Shown here piece after piece: positions 17,822-27,370 of a stretch of DNA of 43,704 nucleotides (the first letter of the stretch is position 1; the number at the start of each line of letters is the position of its first letter). The notes below the pieces were generated by a model, which was not told where the DNA came from, did not search any database, and saw nothing but the letters and a program-made list of their open reading frames with translations. Location of the stretch: assembly GCA_023356605.1 (NCBI GenBank), contig JAKQYE010000017.1:1-43704 (forward strand), in the 5' to 3' direction. Position numbers and translations under genes: made by a program. Origin of the DNA: Trichodesmium sp. MAG_R02 (GTDB taxonomy: Bacteria > Cyanobacteriota > Cyanobacteriia > Cyanobacteriales > Microcoleaceae).

Positions 17822-18768
17822 TTGGCGGGAAAAATGATTTTATCAGAAAAATTCTACCATGAAGTCCAAGAATTATTAAAGGTTTCTCACAGTTTTATTA
17901 GCCAATGGAAAAACCAAGCACTGTTTCATGGTGTAGAAAGTTTAAAGCTTCAATATCAAGGAACACAAGGTTATTTAAAGTCCGAAAAAAAACACAGAAC
18001 AATCGAGTGGTTGAGAGGACGAGATTATCTAAGATTATCAGACTTACAAAACTATTTGCAGAAGGAATATAATGTGGTTTTTGAGTCCAATCAAAGTTAT
18101 TATAGCTTACTCAAAGAAGTGGTTAGGAGTTGTAAAAAAACTCAAAAGAAGAATTCAGCTAATACCAAACTCAAGAAAGTTGTTACAGTATTAATTTGTC
18201 AACTATTACTATGCAGATAAAACTACTGTAGTAATATTTCATGAAATTGGTATAAAATGATAAATTAGTAAAAGAAAAAAAATCAATAGGATAATTGCTG
18301 GCTGAATGGCAACTGGAAATAGAGGCTGGAAAACTCCCAATATTTATGATTAATGAGTGTCATTTGCTATGGGGAGATGTACTAGGTTACCCTTGGGAAA
18401 GAACAGATAAAAAAATAGAAATTCCGCTGAAAAATGAATTTGAAATACAGACTTATTATGGAACATTAGACTATCAAACAAAGGAATTTATTCTTCAATC
18501 ATATAGATATGGAAATACTGAAAATGCCATTGAATATATAAAGTATTTACACTACTCAAAGCCACTCAAAGCCAGGGTAAAAGATTGGCAATATTTGGGG
18601 ATGGAGTAACTTACCATATATAACTCTCAAGCAGATCGAGAATATTTAATGACAATTAATCAAGATTTATCAGAATAAGAATGGTTGAGAAATTGTACGC
18701 TCATCTGCTCCAAATGCTCTGGAGCAAAATCCTGTTTAGGAGCTAAAATTACTGGTCTTTCTTTCTAA
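17822..18768 (+). pseudogene. Degenerate IS630-family transposase
   Basis: The first part (17822-18220) has the helix-turn-helix half, SHSFISQWKNQALFHGVESL and WLRGRDYLRLSDLQNYLQ. The second part (from 18295) has the DDE half, FMINECHLLWGDVLGY followed by ERTDKKIEIPLKNE and TYYGTLDYQTKEFILQSY, with the first catalytic-type acidic residue changed (usual DE, here NE). Traces continue with FGDGVTYH, and stops follow. About 75 bp of unrelated sequence (roughly 18179-18255) splits the two parts. It is not functional. Confidence 0.85.
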
Positions 18769-18780
18769 AGATTTTTTTGC

Positions 18781-18918
18781 TATAGCAATCCTATGGGTGT
18801 TCGTGGCAAAAATATTACTGCTTTTTAGGAGAAAAGAAACAGGGAACAGAGAATAGATAATAATTTCAAAAGTTTTATTTACTTTTTGATTTGTCGCAAC
18901 CTATTTAGTATTGCTATA
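18781..18918 (+). mobile_element. Family E small inverted-repeat element, copy 4
   Basis: TATAGCAATCCTATG at the left, GATTTGTCGCAACCTA near the right and ATTGCTATA at the end. It abuts the 3' remains of the IS630 pseudogene. Confidence 0.85.
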
Positions 18919-19223
18919 TAATCTTCATCCTACAAAAATAAAAGGGCATTATTATATGACGACCTAAAAAATAAGACAAAGATGCTAACCAAGGATAAAT
19001 GCTGGAGGATTTTGAGTTAACTTGAGATTTTACTTTTTGGATATAATGAAGAGTTACTATCATTCTTTACCTTAAATCATATAACTTTCTTTTTTGACTC
19101 TAAGGTGAATTTTATTGCTGTTTTTCTAACATTTTTGAATGACACTTATTGTACTGTCAAGCACTTGTTTTAATCTCTTGTAGATTAGGGTGAATTTCAC
19201 AACAAAATTGATTTCTTTTCCTA
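18919..19223. other. Spacer between family E element and tadA 3' end
   Basis: About 305 bp with no recognisable gene on either strand and no terminator-like hairpin for tadA. Confidence 0.35.
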
Positions 19224-19697
19224 TTATCTAAACTTAGCAAACCAAGACTGTAATTGTTGACGACAAGCCGTTTCCATTATTCCTCCTAATACAGACAAAC
19301 GATGATTAGAAAAAACACTATCTGGAAAATTAGCCACAGTGCGAATTGTGCCAGTTTTGGGATCGTCCGCTCCGTAGACCAATAAACCTATTCTGGCCTG
19401 CAATATTGCCCCACTACACATTGGACAAGGTTCGAGGTTAACGTAGAGAGTGCATTGATTTAAGTGCCAATTTCTCAAAATTCGTCCCGCTTGTCGCAAA
19501 GCCAATATTTCTGCATGACCAGTAGGGTCAAAATCTCGCTCTCGTCGGTTTTGAGCTTCTGTAACCAACTTACCATTTGAGTTAACTATTACAGCAGCTA
19601 CTGGTACCTCTCCAGCATCACCAGCAATTTTGGCCAGCTCCAATACTCGACTCATCCATTTTTTATGGACTACATAACTAGAATAGTCAATCATCAT
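19224..19697 (-). CDS. tadA: tRNA-specific adenosine deaminase
   Basis: Deaminates the wobble adenosine of tRNA-Arg(ACG) to inosine. The 157-aa length is typical. The zinc site is complete: His61-Ala62-Glu63 in TGHAEILALRQAG, and Cys91/Cys94 in EPCPMCSGA. Downstream, GADDPKTG is also characteristic of TadA. It starts with a tandem ATG-ATG, and AGGG lies a few bases upstream. The gene is flanked by spacers rich in mobile-element debris and appears monocistronic. A cytosine or guanine deaminase of the same fold is less likely because of the PCPMCSGA context. Confidence 0.93.
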   Translation of the reverse strand: MMIDYSSYVVHKKWMSRVLELAKIAGDAGEVPVAAVIVNSNGKLVTEAQNRRERDFDPTGHAEILALRQAGRILRNWHLNQCTLYVNLEPCPMCSGAILQARIGLLVYGADDPKTGTIRTVANFPDSVFSNHRLSVLGGIMETACRQQLQSWFAKFR

Positions 19698-20255
19698 AAT
19701 TTTTCCCTACATGGGAAACTAAACTGTTTTAATACCTGGATCGAAATAAGATAATGGGTTTTAGTCCATAATCAAACAATGTTTTGTATAAAAATATCTT
19801 CGAAAAATTAATTAAGCAACAAAGACAAAATGCGACGAAAATAAGGTTTTTGCCACAAATAAAATAGGATTGCTATAGTACTATTTTGTCGCCAATCTAG
19901 ATAATCAAACTGTTACACCACAATTATTTTATCGAAGATAGATCTATTTTGAGATGAGTTCTCTTAATTTGCCAGAGAACTAAGTCCCCTTTTTTTCCAA
20001 AATGAGAATTACTAGCCATTAGGTAACATCAGTAAGTAATTTTCATGCTATAATATACATTGGAAAACTTTGCTATGTAGTTGAGCTTTAGTGTTAATGA
20101 AGGTAGAAAACATTGAAAGCTAGATGCAAATCAACTTCAGTTGTTTGATTGATGAATGAGAACCCTAAATCATAATCTTTTGATTATGTTGGTGTTAGAA
20201 GTATTTCTTGCCTTCATGAAAGTGGTTTTCCATTATAAATCTTTTCTTTATAAAT
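19698..20255. other. Divergent tadA/menB spacer with a partial family E element
   Basis: It holds a reverse-oriented left half of family E (about 19815-19876, ending TAGGATTGCTATA) and a small perfect hairpin CATAATC-TTTT-GATTATG at 20171-20188, upstream of menB. It must contain the promoters of both genes, but I could not assign them. Confidence 0.45.
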
Positions 20256-21104
20256 ATGACTAATCAGCCTTTGAAAATAGAATGGCAAGTTGTTAAAGAC
20301 TATAGTGATATCCAATACCACAAAATGGACGGAATTGCCAAAATCACAATTAATCGTCCTCACAAACGCAATGCTTTTCGTCCTAAAACTGTGTTTGAAC
20401 TTTATGATGCTTTTGTGGATGCTCGTGAAGATACAAATGTTGGAGTAATTTTGTTTACAGGTGCTGGACCTCATACAGATGGTAAATATGCTTTTTGTGC
20501 TGGTGGAGACCAAAGTGTAAGGGGTACAGCAGGTTATGTTGATGAAGCTGGAATGCCACGGTTGAATGTCTTAGATTTACAACGCTTAATTCGTTCCATG
20601 CCTAAAGTTGTGATCGCCTTAGTGGCTGGATATGCTATTGGTGGAGGTCATGTTTTGCATGTTATTTGTGACCTGACTATTGCAGCTAACAATGCAATTT
20701 TTGGACAAACAGGCCCAAAAGTAGGCAGTTTTGATGGTGGATTTGGGGCTAGTTATTTAGCAAGGATTGTAGGCCAGAAAAAAGCACGAGAAATTTGGTT
20801 TCTCTGTCGGCAATATACTGCACAACAAGCTTTGGAAATGGGTTTGGTAAACTCCATTGTACCAGTGGAAAACTTAGAAGCAGAAGGTATTAAATGGGGA
20901 TTAGAAATTTTGGAAAAAAGTCCGATCGCCATTCGTTGTCTAAAAGCCGCTTTTAATGCTGATTGTGATGGGCAAGCTGGTTTACAAGAATTAGCTGGTA
21001 ATGCCACTCTTCTTTATTACATGACAGAGGAAGGAGCTGAAGGTAAAAATGCGTTTTTAGAAAAACGGACTCCAGATTTTCGTAGATATCCTTGGCTACC
21101 GTAA
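20256..21104 (+). CDS. menB: 1,4-dihydroxy-2-naphthoyl-CoA synthase
   Basis: Converts o-succinylbenzoyl-CoA to dihydroxynaphthoyl-CoA in phylloquinone synthesis. The 282-aa protein is a crotonase-fold enzyme with the MenB-specific features [37 protein letters not shown] (oxyanion-hole region), [20 protein letters not shown] and the C-terminal [21 protein letters not shown]. The last 24 codons are copied twice more downstream as part of a tandem duplication (21032-21561), but this first copy is intact. The other men genes are 10-22 kb away. Confidence 0.96.
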   Translation: MTNQPLKIEWQVVKDYSDIQYHKMDGIAKITINRPHKRNAFRPKTVFELYDAFVDAREDTNVGVILFTGAGPHTDGKYAFCAGGDQSVRGTAGYVDEAGMPRLNVLDLQRLIRSMPKVVIALVAGYAIGGGHVLHVICDLTIAANNAIFGQTGPKVGSFDGGFGASYLARIVGQKKAREIWFLCRQYTAQQALEMGLVNSIVPVENLEAEGIKWGLEILEKSPIAIRCLKAAFNADCDGQAGLQELAGNATLLYYMTEEGAEGKNAFLEKRTPDFRRYPWLP

Positions 21105-21561
21105 CCCTTGCGCCACTTGTCTAAGATTTCTCCTCAGCTCTTAGATTAAATTGATTCACATCTGTACTTAAATTTCTTGGCCATAAATAATAACTCCTAC
21201 TGTATTAAAGGAGCTGAAGGTAAAAATGTGTTTTTAGAAAAACGGACTCCAGATTTTCGTAGATATCCCTGACTACCGTAAACCTTGCGCTACTTGTCTA
21301 AGATTTATCCTCAGACCTTAAATTAAATTGATTCACATCTGTACTTAAATTTCTTGGCCATAAAGAATAACTTTTACTGTATTAAGGAAGCTGAAGGCAA
21401 AAATGCGTTTTTAGAAAAACGGACTCCAGATTTTCGTAGATATCCTTGACTACCGTAAACCTTGCGCTACTTATCTAAGTTTTCTCTTCAGCTTTTAGAC
21501 TAAATTGATTCATATCTGTATTTAAACTTCTTGGTCATAAAAAATTACTCCAACTGTACTA
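21032..21561 (+). repeat. Three tandem ~177-bp units spanning the menB / 94-aa-gene 3' junction
   Basis: Units begin near 21032, 21209 and 21385 with AGGAGCTGAAGG (AGGAAGCTGAAGG in unit three). Each unit contains the menB C-terminal codons ([16 protein letters not shown]) on the plus strand. Each also contains the C-terminal codons of the convergent gene on the minus strand: VGVIIYGQEI-stop in units one and two, VGVIFYDQEV-stop in unit three. Unit one belongs to menB and unit three to the 94-aa gene; unit two has neither gene attached. In units two and three the menB TGG codon has become TGA. Confidence 0.93.
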
Positions 21562-21806
21562 CTTGTTTGATGAATTTTATTAGTAGCAGGTTGTAGGGGT
21601 AAGACTACTTCTAATGTTTTATCAATTTTCTGATGCCACATAACTGTATTATTGAGTTTTTCCCAAGATGGTGCAAAAGGAGACATAGCCAATGAACAGG
21701 CTTTCCAGTTACTTTCAACTGCTGTCATTAACTTTTGGCAAACACCACCACGTCTTCCCTCTGGGGAATAGTATCGACAATGACGACAAGTTACCGTAGA
21801 TTTCAT
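21522..21806 (-). CDS. Small Cys-rich conserved-looking protein
   Basis: A 94-aa protein. The N-terminal region CRHCRYYSPEGRRGGVC has a CxxC pair and a further Cys, later joined by WKACSLAMSPFAPSWE, so four cysteines could bind zinc or an iron-sulfur cluster (inference). I believe proteins with this CxxC...PEGRRGG pattern are widespread in cyanobacteria, but I know no function. The C-terminal half is hydrophobic-polar with no domain. Its last 13 codons lie in the tandem repeat shared with the menB 3' end. Confidence 0.75.
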   Translation of the reverse strand: MKSTVTCRHCRYYSPEGRRGGVCQKLMTAVESNWKACSLAMSPFAPSWEKLNNTVMWHQKIDKTLEVVLPLQPATNKIHQTSSTVGVIFYDQEV

Positions 21807-22401
21807 AAAAATTTTCCTAAATTCAATTTACTTTACTTTAATTATTTTGAATCCAAGTGACTTATAGTTTTAACCTATTAAATCTATTGTTACATCTTAA
21901 TTCTGAATATTCCTGTAAATTAGATAAAGTTTATATTATTTTTATAATTACTTTATAAACATATACATTTATGTAAAATCATAGTTAGGAACAATGTGTT
22001 GATTAATACATTATGACAAAAACTTAATAGGGATCAAGTGAAAACACAAGTTATATCAAAGTAAAATAAACAATATTTCCCACAACTACTCAGTAATATT
22101 TCTGACTATAAATTTGTTAATATAAACTGAAGAGTTGTCAAAAATTATCAACAAATTATTAATTTATATTAATTCTTTTATCTTTTAAATTAAGTTTTGT
22201 TAGTAGTAATTATGAGATTTTAATATTTATATAACTTACCCACCTACGCCTATTTCCTAGGGCAAATATTTCTAACTGATAACTATAGCGCTATATAAAT
22301 GCATGTTTGATATTCCCCTATTCTTTATTCTCTATTTCCTGCCACCTGAGAAACTAAATTTATTGTCTTAACCAAAATGTGTAGTGCTATATCAAGGCTT
22401 A
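21807..22401. other. AT-rich spacer upstream of the 94-aa gene
   Basis: About 600 bp of very AT-rich sequence. No gene was found. A loose inverted pair (TATAGCGCTATA near 22285 and GTAGTGCTATA near 22382) may be an eroded small element. Confidence 0.35.
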
Positions 22402-22506
22402 TACAGCGCTTTTCAGATTGATAAACCACATCGTCATAACCAAAACCTTGTAGGGAGCTTTCACGGAACGTCCCTACTGTAGTCTACTAAAATGAAAACT
22501 GCTGTA
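22402..22506 (+). mobile_element. Family B small inverted-repeat element, copy 2
   Basis: A 105-bp unit from TACAGCGCTTTTCAG to AAAACTGCTGTA, near-identical to 13476-13580 in the same orientation. A family C element follows 82 bp later; the other B copy also has a C element next to it. Confidence 0.88.
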
Positions 22507-22588
22507 ATCGAAATAGTATGTATTAACTAATTTCACTATGTTGATCAATAGTATCAGGAACCCTGTGGTTCCTAAGGTATTTATTGAT

Positions 22589-22682
22589 CAGGACTTACGC
22601 ACCAAGCGCTATATCTAGTAGGGGTTAACAGCCATTAACCCCTACAGATAGTGTATATTTTTATCTGCATGGGTAAATCCTA
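22589..22682 (+). mobile_element. Family C small inverted-repeat element, copy 2
   Basis: Left end CAGGACTTACGCA and right end GGGTAAATCCTA are imperfect inverted repeats. The body contains the palindrome AGGGGTTAA / TTAACCCCT. It is preceded by a perfect hairpin AGGAACC-CTGT-GGTTCCT around 22555-22572. Confidence 0.7.
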
Positions 22683-22990
22683 TTGATAATATTCTCCGCG
22701 CATTGCGGATCCAATCTCACCACCAATAGCCCAAAGTCGATCTATATAAGGCTGATAGCCATCATATCTATATATAACTCAGGTTCAATAGGGTTTGCTG
22801 GAAAAGTCTTTTGAAGGATGGGTTTAGAATCGATTCCTGTCTACACTCGAGAATTGTAACGTCTTGGGATTTCAATCCACCCATAAATATAAAAAAAATA
22901 GGGTGGTGGGGTATCCCGTCCTTAAAGCAGATTCTGATCCGATGGGATAGCGAGACTCGAAAGGGAGAAATCTAACACTATAGCTAATGG

Positions 22991-23566
22991 TTAATTAGGA
23001 GTATGTCGCCTCAATGACCACTGTTTAGTGGCACAAATTGCACAGACTGACCAACGTTGAATTTCTCCAGGAGGGGTAGGAGATTGGCATTGAGGACAAA
23101 TAGGTAAAACCTGGGAACGATTCTTCACAGCTTCCGCCCATTTCTCAAATGTGGTCTTAGGATCTTGATTTTTGTGAGTGGACTTTAGCAAGGGTAGTTT
23201 TTCAGACTTAGGAATCATGCTAGGGTGTTCTAACCAATCATTTTGTTCAGTTTGTCCTGATTTATTAGGATGACTTGTATGCCACTGGGCAGAAGAAAAC
23301 CGGATATTATCCAGGGGTTGTGCCAAAATGTGATTGAACTTTTGTAAAAGTTTGGGAACCCGAAAACTAAGTTCTTGAGACAAAGTGACACTCGAGGTTG
23401 CTACATACAAAATTCCCCGCTTAATATATAAAGGTTTGGTTTTGATAGCTACAACCCCTAAAATTTCTTCCCAACATTCCATCACCTTTTGAAACTGTTT
23501 TTCTTGGGTCGATCGCTCCATGATTTTGAGAGAGGCTAGAATTTGATTGAGAGATTGAAAATCCAT
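22991..23566 (-). CDS. DUF721 / DciA-like protein with C-terminal zinc ribbon
   Basis: A 191-aa protein. The N-terminal region (about 1-95) has the DUF721 pattern, with WEEILGVVAIKTKPLYIKRGILYVATSS split around a beta core, and ELSFRVPKLLQKFNHIL. DUF721 proteins of the DciA type load the replicative helicase DnaB in bacteria lacking DnaC/DnaI, and this is a plausible role here. A linker of about 45 residues is followed by CPQC...CAIC (about 157-180), a likely zinc ribbon. No replication genes are adjacent. Confidence 0.75.
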   Translation of the reverse strand: MDFQSLNQILASLKIMERSTQEKQFQKVMECWEEILGVVAIKTKPLYIKRGILYVATSSVTLSQELSFRVPKLLQKFNHILAQPLDNIRFSSAQWHTSHPNKSGQTEQNDWLEHPSMIPKSEKLPLLKSTHKNQDPKTTFEKWAEAVKNRSQVLPICPQCQSPTPPGEIQRWSVCAICATKQWSLRRHTPN

Positions 23567-23643
23567 ACCTAAAATTTTGACTAACAGTTAAACTATTGAT
23601 ATGAGCCTTACCCCGAAAATAAATTTAGATATGCCAGTAGTGC

Positions 23644-23779
23644 TATAGCAATCCTATTTTATTCGTGGCATAAATCCCACTGCTTTTTAGGGAACAGGGA
23701 ACAGGGAATAGAGAATAGGCAAGAGTTTTAAAAGTTTTATACTTTTTTATTTGTCGCAACCTATGGGCGGACTGCTATA
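23644..23779 (+). mobile_element. Family E small inverted-repeat element, copy 5
   Basis: TATAGCAATCCTATTTTATT at the left and GGGCGGACTGCTATA at the right, with the shared phrases CGTGGCATAAATCC and TTTGTCGCAACC. It lies between the divergently transcribed DUF721 and SPOR-like genes. Confidence 0.88.
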
Positions 23780-23916
23780 TATAGTTCAATGGGTTTAAAT
23801 ACCCGAAACATAAGATAAGGTTTGTTTGGATTGCCTAAAACTTGCAAGGGAGCTTTAAAAGGCAAAAATATGTAGCAATTTTTTTTCCAATTAGTATAAC
23901 TAGCAGGAGTTCTCAA

Positions 23917-25152
23917 ATGAATAAAAGTTTTATAGTAAAGTCTACTAAAAATTCTACCCAAGAATTGAACCCAACTTTACAAGCTGTAATTGAAAGTTTG
24001 GATGTAGAGTTAGAAGCAGAACTAGCAAGATATCGCAAGTACCGTAGACAAGTAGAAAATTCCTCAGTTTCTCATAAGAATAGTAATAAACAAATTTATA
24101 AAATACCTGAGTTGATGTCTATATTACCAGTGGATGACCAAACAACATCCTCGTTGCGTTTATCTGAGATAGAATCACCAAATGAAAACTCTAAAAGTTT
24201 CCATACTTCTACCAAAGAAAGTTCACCAATGGCGATCGAGCCTCCCACACCAGTAGAACTTAGTATAACCAAAAAAGGTAATGTAGAAAATCATAATAGT
24301 GAGAAACAGACATCTCAATCAGCTCAAAATAGTTCTATAGCACCAGATAATTATCTTGAATCTTCCGAGAAACTTCTAGAGAGTTTAGATGAGTTAGAAT
24401 CAAGTAGTCAGCAGAAATCTACTTACTTGGCAAGTTTGTTTACTCCTCTGGGAATAGCTTCAATGCTTTTGTTTTTGATCTCTTGTACGACTCTGGGTTA
24501 TTTGGTAATGAACCCATTAGGCCTGAGTAATCTGGGTTTAGACCGTCTGTTGAAAAGTACTTCTGCTGCTAAAAAAAATACTAATAATATTCTAGGTGGG
24601 GAGCGGCAATCTCTACCGGAATTTTCTGAACTTCCTGACTTAGGATCTCAAGAGTTTGTTGATTTAGATTTGAACACTCTAAGTAACATTGATCCTAAAC
24701 CTAGTCAGTTCCCATCCCCTACAGCAAAAGCAAAACCTGTGGTGCCACCAAAAATATCGGGAGGTGCTAATATTGCTAATCAATCTACTAATAACTCAAG
24801 TGCAGAACTGGATTACCTCAGGAACACTTTATTGCCTCACACTACCCAATCTTCTCCAATTCCATCTCCAATGGCTCAAGCTTCCCCACAAACTTCTATT
24901 AGTTCAGAAGTGACTAAGCCTATTAAATCAGATAATGGTTGGTATTATGTGGTTGTGGATTATGTGAATCAAGAATCTTTGTATAAGGCACAGCAAATAA
25001 TTTCGGATGCCTATATTCGTGAAACGACTAATGGTCTCAAGATACAGATGGGAGCATTCTGGGAACCAGAAAGGGCAAAAATTTTTCTCCAAGAATTACG
25101 GCAAGAAGGACTGGATGCAAAATATTACAAGTTGAAACCTGAGAATTCTTAA
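23917..25152 (+). CDS. Single-pass membrane protein with SPOR-like C-terminal domain
   Basis: About 411 aa from the ATG at 23917, which has AGGAG nine bases upstream; an alternative ATG 75 bp earlier lacks one. The N-terminal cytoplasmic part starts with QAVIESLDVELEAELARYRK, an acidic helix, and continues as a low-complexity Ser/Gln-rich linker. One transmembrane helix follows (about 178-202, GIASMLLFLISCTTLGYLVM). After a Pro/Ser/Gln-rich periplasmic stretch, the last 70 residues (GWYYVVVDYVNQ..., LKIQMGAFWEPERAKIFLQEL) look like a SPOR peptidoglycan-binding domain. A cell-wall or division role is possible (inference). Confidence 0.75.
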   Translation: MNKSFIVKSTKNSTQELNPTLQAVIESLDVELEAELARYRKYRRQVENSSVSHKNSNKQIYKIPELMSILPVDDQTTSSLRLSEIESPNENSKSFHTSTKESSPMAIEPPTPVELSITKKGNVENHNSEKQTSQSAQNSSIAPDNYLESSEKLLESLDELESSSQQKSTYLASLFTPLGIASMLLFLISCTTLGYLVMNPLGLSNLGLDRLLKSTSAAKKNTNNILGGERQSLPEFSELPDLGSQEFVDLDLNTLSNIDPKPSQFPSPTAKAKPVVPPKISGGANIANQSTNNSSAELDYLRNTLLPHTTQSSPIPSPMAQASPQTSISSEVTKPIKSDNGWYYVVVDYVNQESLYKAQQIISDAYIRETTNGLKIQMGAFWEPERAKIFLQELRQEGLDAKYYKLKPENS

Positions 25153-25265
25153 TTAGGGTTTGCTGAATAAATTTCAAAAACTGACGCAGTAAGGAGTTAA
25201 GGCATTTTAAATCATAAATTGTGTCTGATTTTGAGCTAAAACACGCTCTTATTCCAGGTATCTAT
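25153..25265. other. Possible IS-end fragment after the SPOR-like gene
   Basis: The sequence AGGGTTTGCTGAATAAATTT right after the stop resembles IS termini often seen in cyanobacteria, and a similar AGGGTTTGCTGGAAAAGTC occurs near 22789. No transposase is attached to either. Confidence 0.25.
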
Positions 25266-25518
25266 CCCACATTCCGCACTTCTTAACATTAAATTGATAA
25301 GTTTTCTTAATATATTGCCCCGAATCCTCTCCCTGAAAGGCTTATAACTATGGGTATTAATTTTAAGTTTTATAAAGAATTGTGACTAATTTTCTCATTA
25401 AAAATTAGTTGTTGATAAATTTTATTAACTTTAAGTTCTAGAATCAAGGTTTTTGGTAATAGGTCTTTTTGAAAATGTAAATATACATAAAGATATATGA
25501 ATATCTGCGGAATGTTGG
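25266..25518 (+). mobile_element. Family D inverted-repeat element, copy 1 (~250 bp)
   Basis: Ends are CCCACATTCCGCACTTC and TGCGGAATGTTGG, inverted repeats built around ACATTCCGCA. The body matches 41990-42241 in the same orientation and 27944-28170 in reverse, with phrases such as TTCTTAACATTAAATTGATAA, AGGCTTATAACTATGGG and ATACATAAAGATATATGAAT. It is non-coding. Confidence 0.88.
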
Positions 25519-26078
25519 ATGTATAACGGGACACACCATGTACAGAAAAGTAGGCCAACATGAAACTCCATCAGAAAATTTTGAGCTGCCATTCAATAGC
25601 CAATTATCCCCAGAAAATCCTTATTGAATTAATGTACATAGAAAACTAAGGTATAGCAGTGCGCTCTGGCATATTTACCTTACTGAACTTTTTGAACTAG
25701 AAGGTCGTAAATACCTGAGCAAGTAGCACTGTATATCAGAAGAATTAGCGACAGAATTAATCCCAAGTTGAAGCCGTTTATCTGCTAACTTTGGCAGTAG
25801 TTTTATGCTGGTCGACCTGTCCGTTTCTCGTCTCGGATCGCCTACCCGCGACTAACTATATTTCTTAATGAACTAAAAGTCGTGATAACATAACCTGTGG
25901 AAAAAAACAAACCAAAAAGTCGCCCTAGAAGGGCGAGGCTTTAAACCCAATTTTTCGGTAAAGGTCATGCTTTTCATGTCGCGCAGCGAAACAGAGGTGG
26001 GATTTCTCCCGGAAAAGCTAAATGTCCTTCTATTGCTAAAAGTCTTGCTGAAAGATCAAAATTAGAATAAAAGAAAGT
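25519..26078. other. Spacer downstream of vipp1 with a GC-rich hairpin
   Basis: No gene was found. A hairpin CGCCCTAGAAGGGCG at about 25921-25935 is followed by AGGCTTTAAACCC, a context often seen at ends of TnpB-type IS remnants. It lies too far from vipp1 to be its simple terminator. Confidence 0.35.
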
Positions 26079-26843
26079 TTACATCTTATCAAGTTGTCTA
26101 CGTAAATCCTCCAGTTCTGCATCAACACCAGATTTCTCGGGTGAACCTTGATTAGAAGCTGGTAATTTGCTCTGATTTACTGAACCCCCTGTCAGTTTTG
26201 CCTTCATCGCTGCTAACTCATCATCAACATTGTTACTAGCTTCTAACTGTCGGAAATCCTCTTCCAGGCCACCACCAGCTAAATCTGCTGAGGCTTCGGA
26301 ACGAGCCTCCATTTGCAGCACCTTTTCTTCCATCCGCTCAAAAGCTGCCATTGCCCCGCTAGTATTAATAGAACCTATTGTATTATTTAGTTGCTCCTGA
26401 GTTTTAGCGGCCTTCAATCTCGCGTTCAAAATATCCTTCTTAGCCTTAGCCTCAGAAATCTTACCTTCTAAAGCTGTAAGATTCCTTTTTAGGGTTTCCA
26501 CCTGAACTATTTGACTGTCCAAAGACACCTTCATGGTGTTTGCTGTCTCAGAATAAGTACTCTTGCGCTGTAGAGCTTCCTTTGCCAATTTTTCATCTCC
26601 CTTTTGTAGAGCTAACTGTGCCCGAGAGTACCATTGATTAGCTTGAGATTCAGCTTGATTGTACTGTTGTTGGCTGCGTTTCTGAGTAGCAATAGCACTA
26701 GCAACTGCTTGACGCAACTGGACTAAGTCTTCTTGCATATCAACAATAGACTGTTCTAAAACCTTTTCGGGGTCTTCAGCCTTATTCACCATCTCATTAA
26801 CATTAGCTCTGACGATACGACTAATCCGATCAAATAATCCCAT
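26079..26843 (-). CDS. vipp1: Vipp1/IM30 membrane-remodelling protein
   Basis: A 254-aa PspA/IM30-family coiled-coil protein that forms ESCRT-III-like rings and maintains thylakoid membranes. It shows the family N-terminal amphipathic helix MGLFDRISRIVRANVNEMV, then EDPEKVLEQSIVDMQEDL, and long heptad helices. The C-terminal extension ending VDAELEDLRRQLDKM corresponds to the extra helix that separates Vipp1 from PspA. The next gene upstream on the same strand, 1.4 kb away, is a PspA paralogue lacking that extension. Confidence 0.93.
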   Translation of the reverse strand: MGLFDRISRIVRANVNEMVNKAEDPEKVLEQSIVDMQEDLVQLRQAVASAIATQKRSQQQYNQAESQANQWYSRAQLALQKGDEKLAKEALQRKSTYSETANTMKVSLDSQIVQVETLKRNLTALEGKISEAKAKKDILNARLKAAKTQEQLNNTIGSINTSGAMAAFERMEEKVLQMEARSEASADLAGGGLEEDFRQLEASNNVDDELAAMKAKLTGGSVNQSKLPASNQGSPEKSGVDAELEDLRRQLDKM

Positions 26844-27271
26844 AATATTATCTTTCCTTTTAATTGACCATTTGTTTAAGTTGGTTCCCAGCTTCTAATG
26901 ACAGATATAGCTATTCTAGGCCAAGCTCTTGATTAGTTGATTAGGAATATTTTCCTTATAGCTATGATATCCAATTATACTGAAACAGTGAGAAGCCCTG
27001 CAAACTTCGGTTAGTTTATGTAAAGTAATTGGTAATAGTAGAAAATCTTCATGTTCTAGGGATAAGTTCATGACCGTAAATTAGTAAAAATCAAGAAGCA
27101 CTAGTATTAGTAGCTTTCTCCTAACGGATACCCTGGGGGAATAGCTGGATCTTAGGGGTCAGGGGGCGTGATTTTTGACTCAGGAGTCATCACTCAGGTG
27201 AGGGAACAAATTTCTGACTACTCCATACTTTCATAAGAACAGATTTGTTTGATTCTCCCTAAAAGTTAAAA
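26844..27271. other. Upstream region of vipp1
   Basis: No gene was found. It presumably carries the vipp1 promoter on the minus strand. No distinctive regulatory motif could be assigned. Confidence 0.3.
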
Positions 27272-27370
27272 AGGGACATGACTTAGGCAGAACCAATATA
27301 TTTAGTAAGGGTTAAGGGCCGTTAGCCTCTAAAAATGGTATATATTTTCATATCTTGCGTAAGTCCTGGA
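27272..27370 (+). mobile_element. Family C small inverted-repeat element, copy 3
   Basis: Left end GGGACATGACTTAGGCAGAA and right end TTGCGTAAGTCCTGG are imperfect inverted repeats. The body AGTAAGGGTTAAGGGCCGTTA matches the corresponding AGTAGGGGTTAACAGCCATTA of the copy at 22589. Confidence 0.65.

Noticed and set aside
21032-21561. Diversity-generating retroelement template/variable repeats
   Set aside because: No reverse transcriptase is present. The differences between copies are scattered and not adenine-specific, and the copies are simple tandem duplicates.
25921-25960. Terminator of vipp1
   Set aside because: It is about 120 bp beyond the vipp1 stop and has no T-tract on the minus strand.
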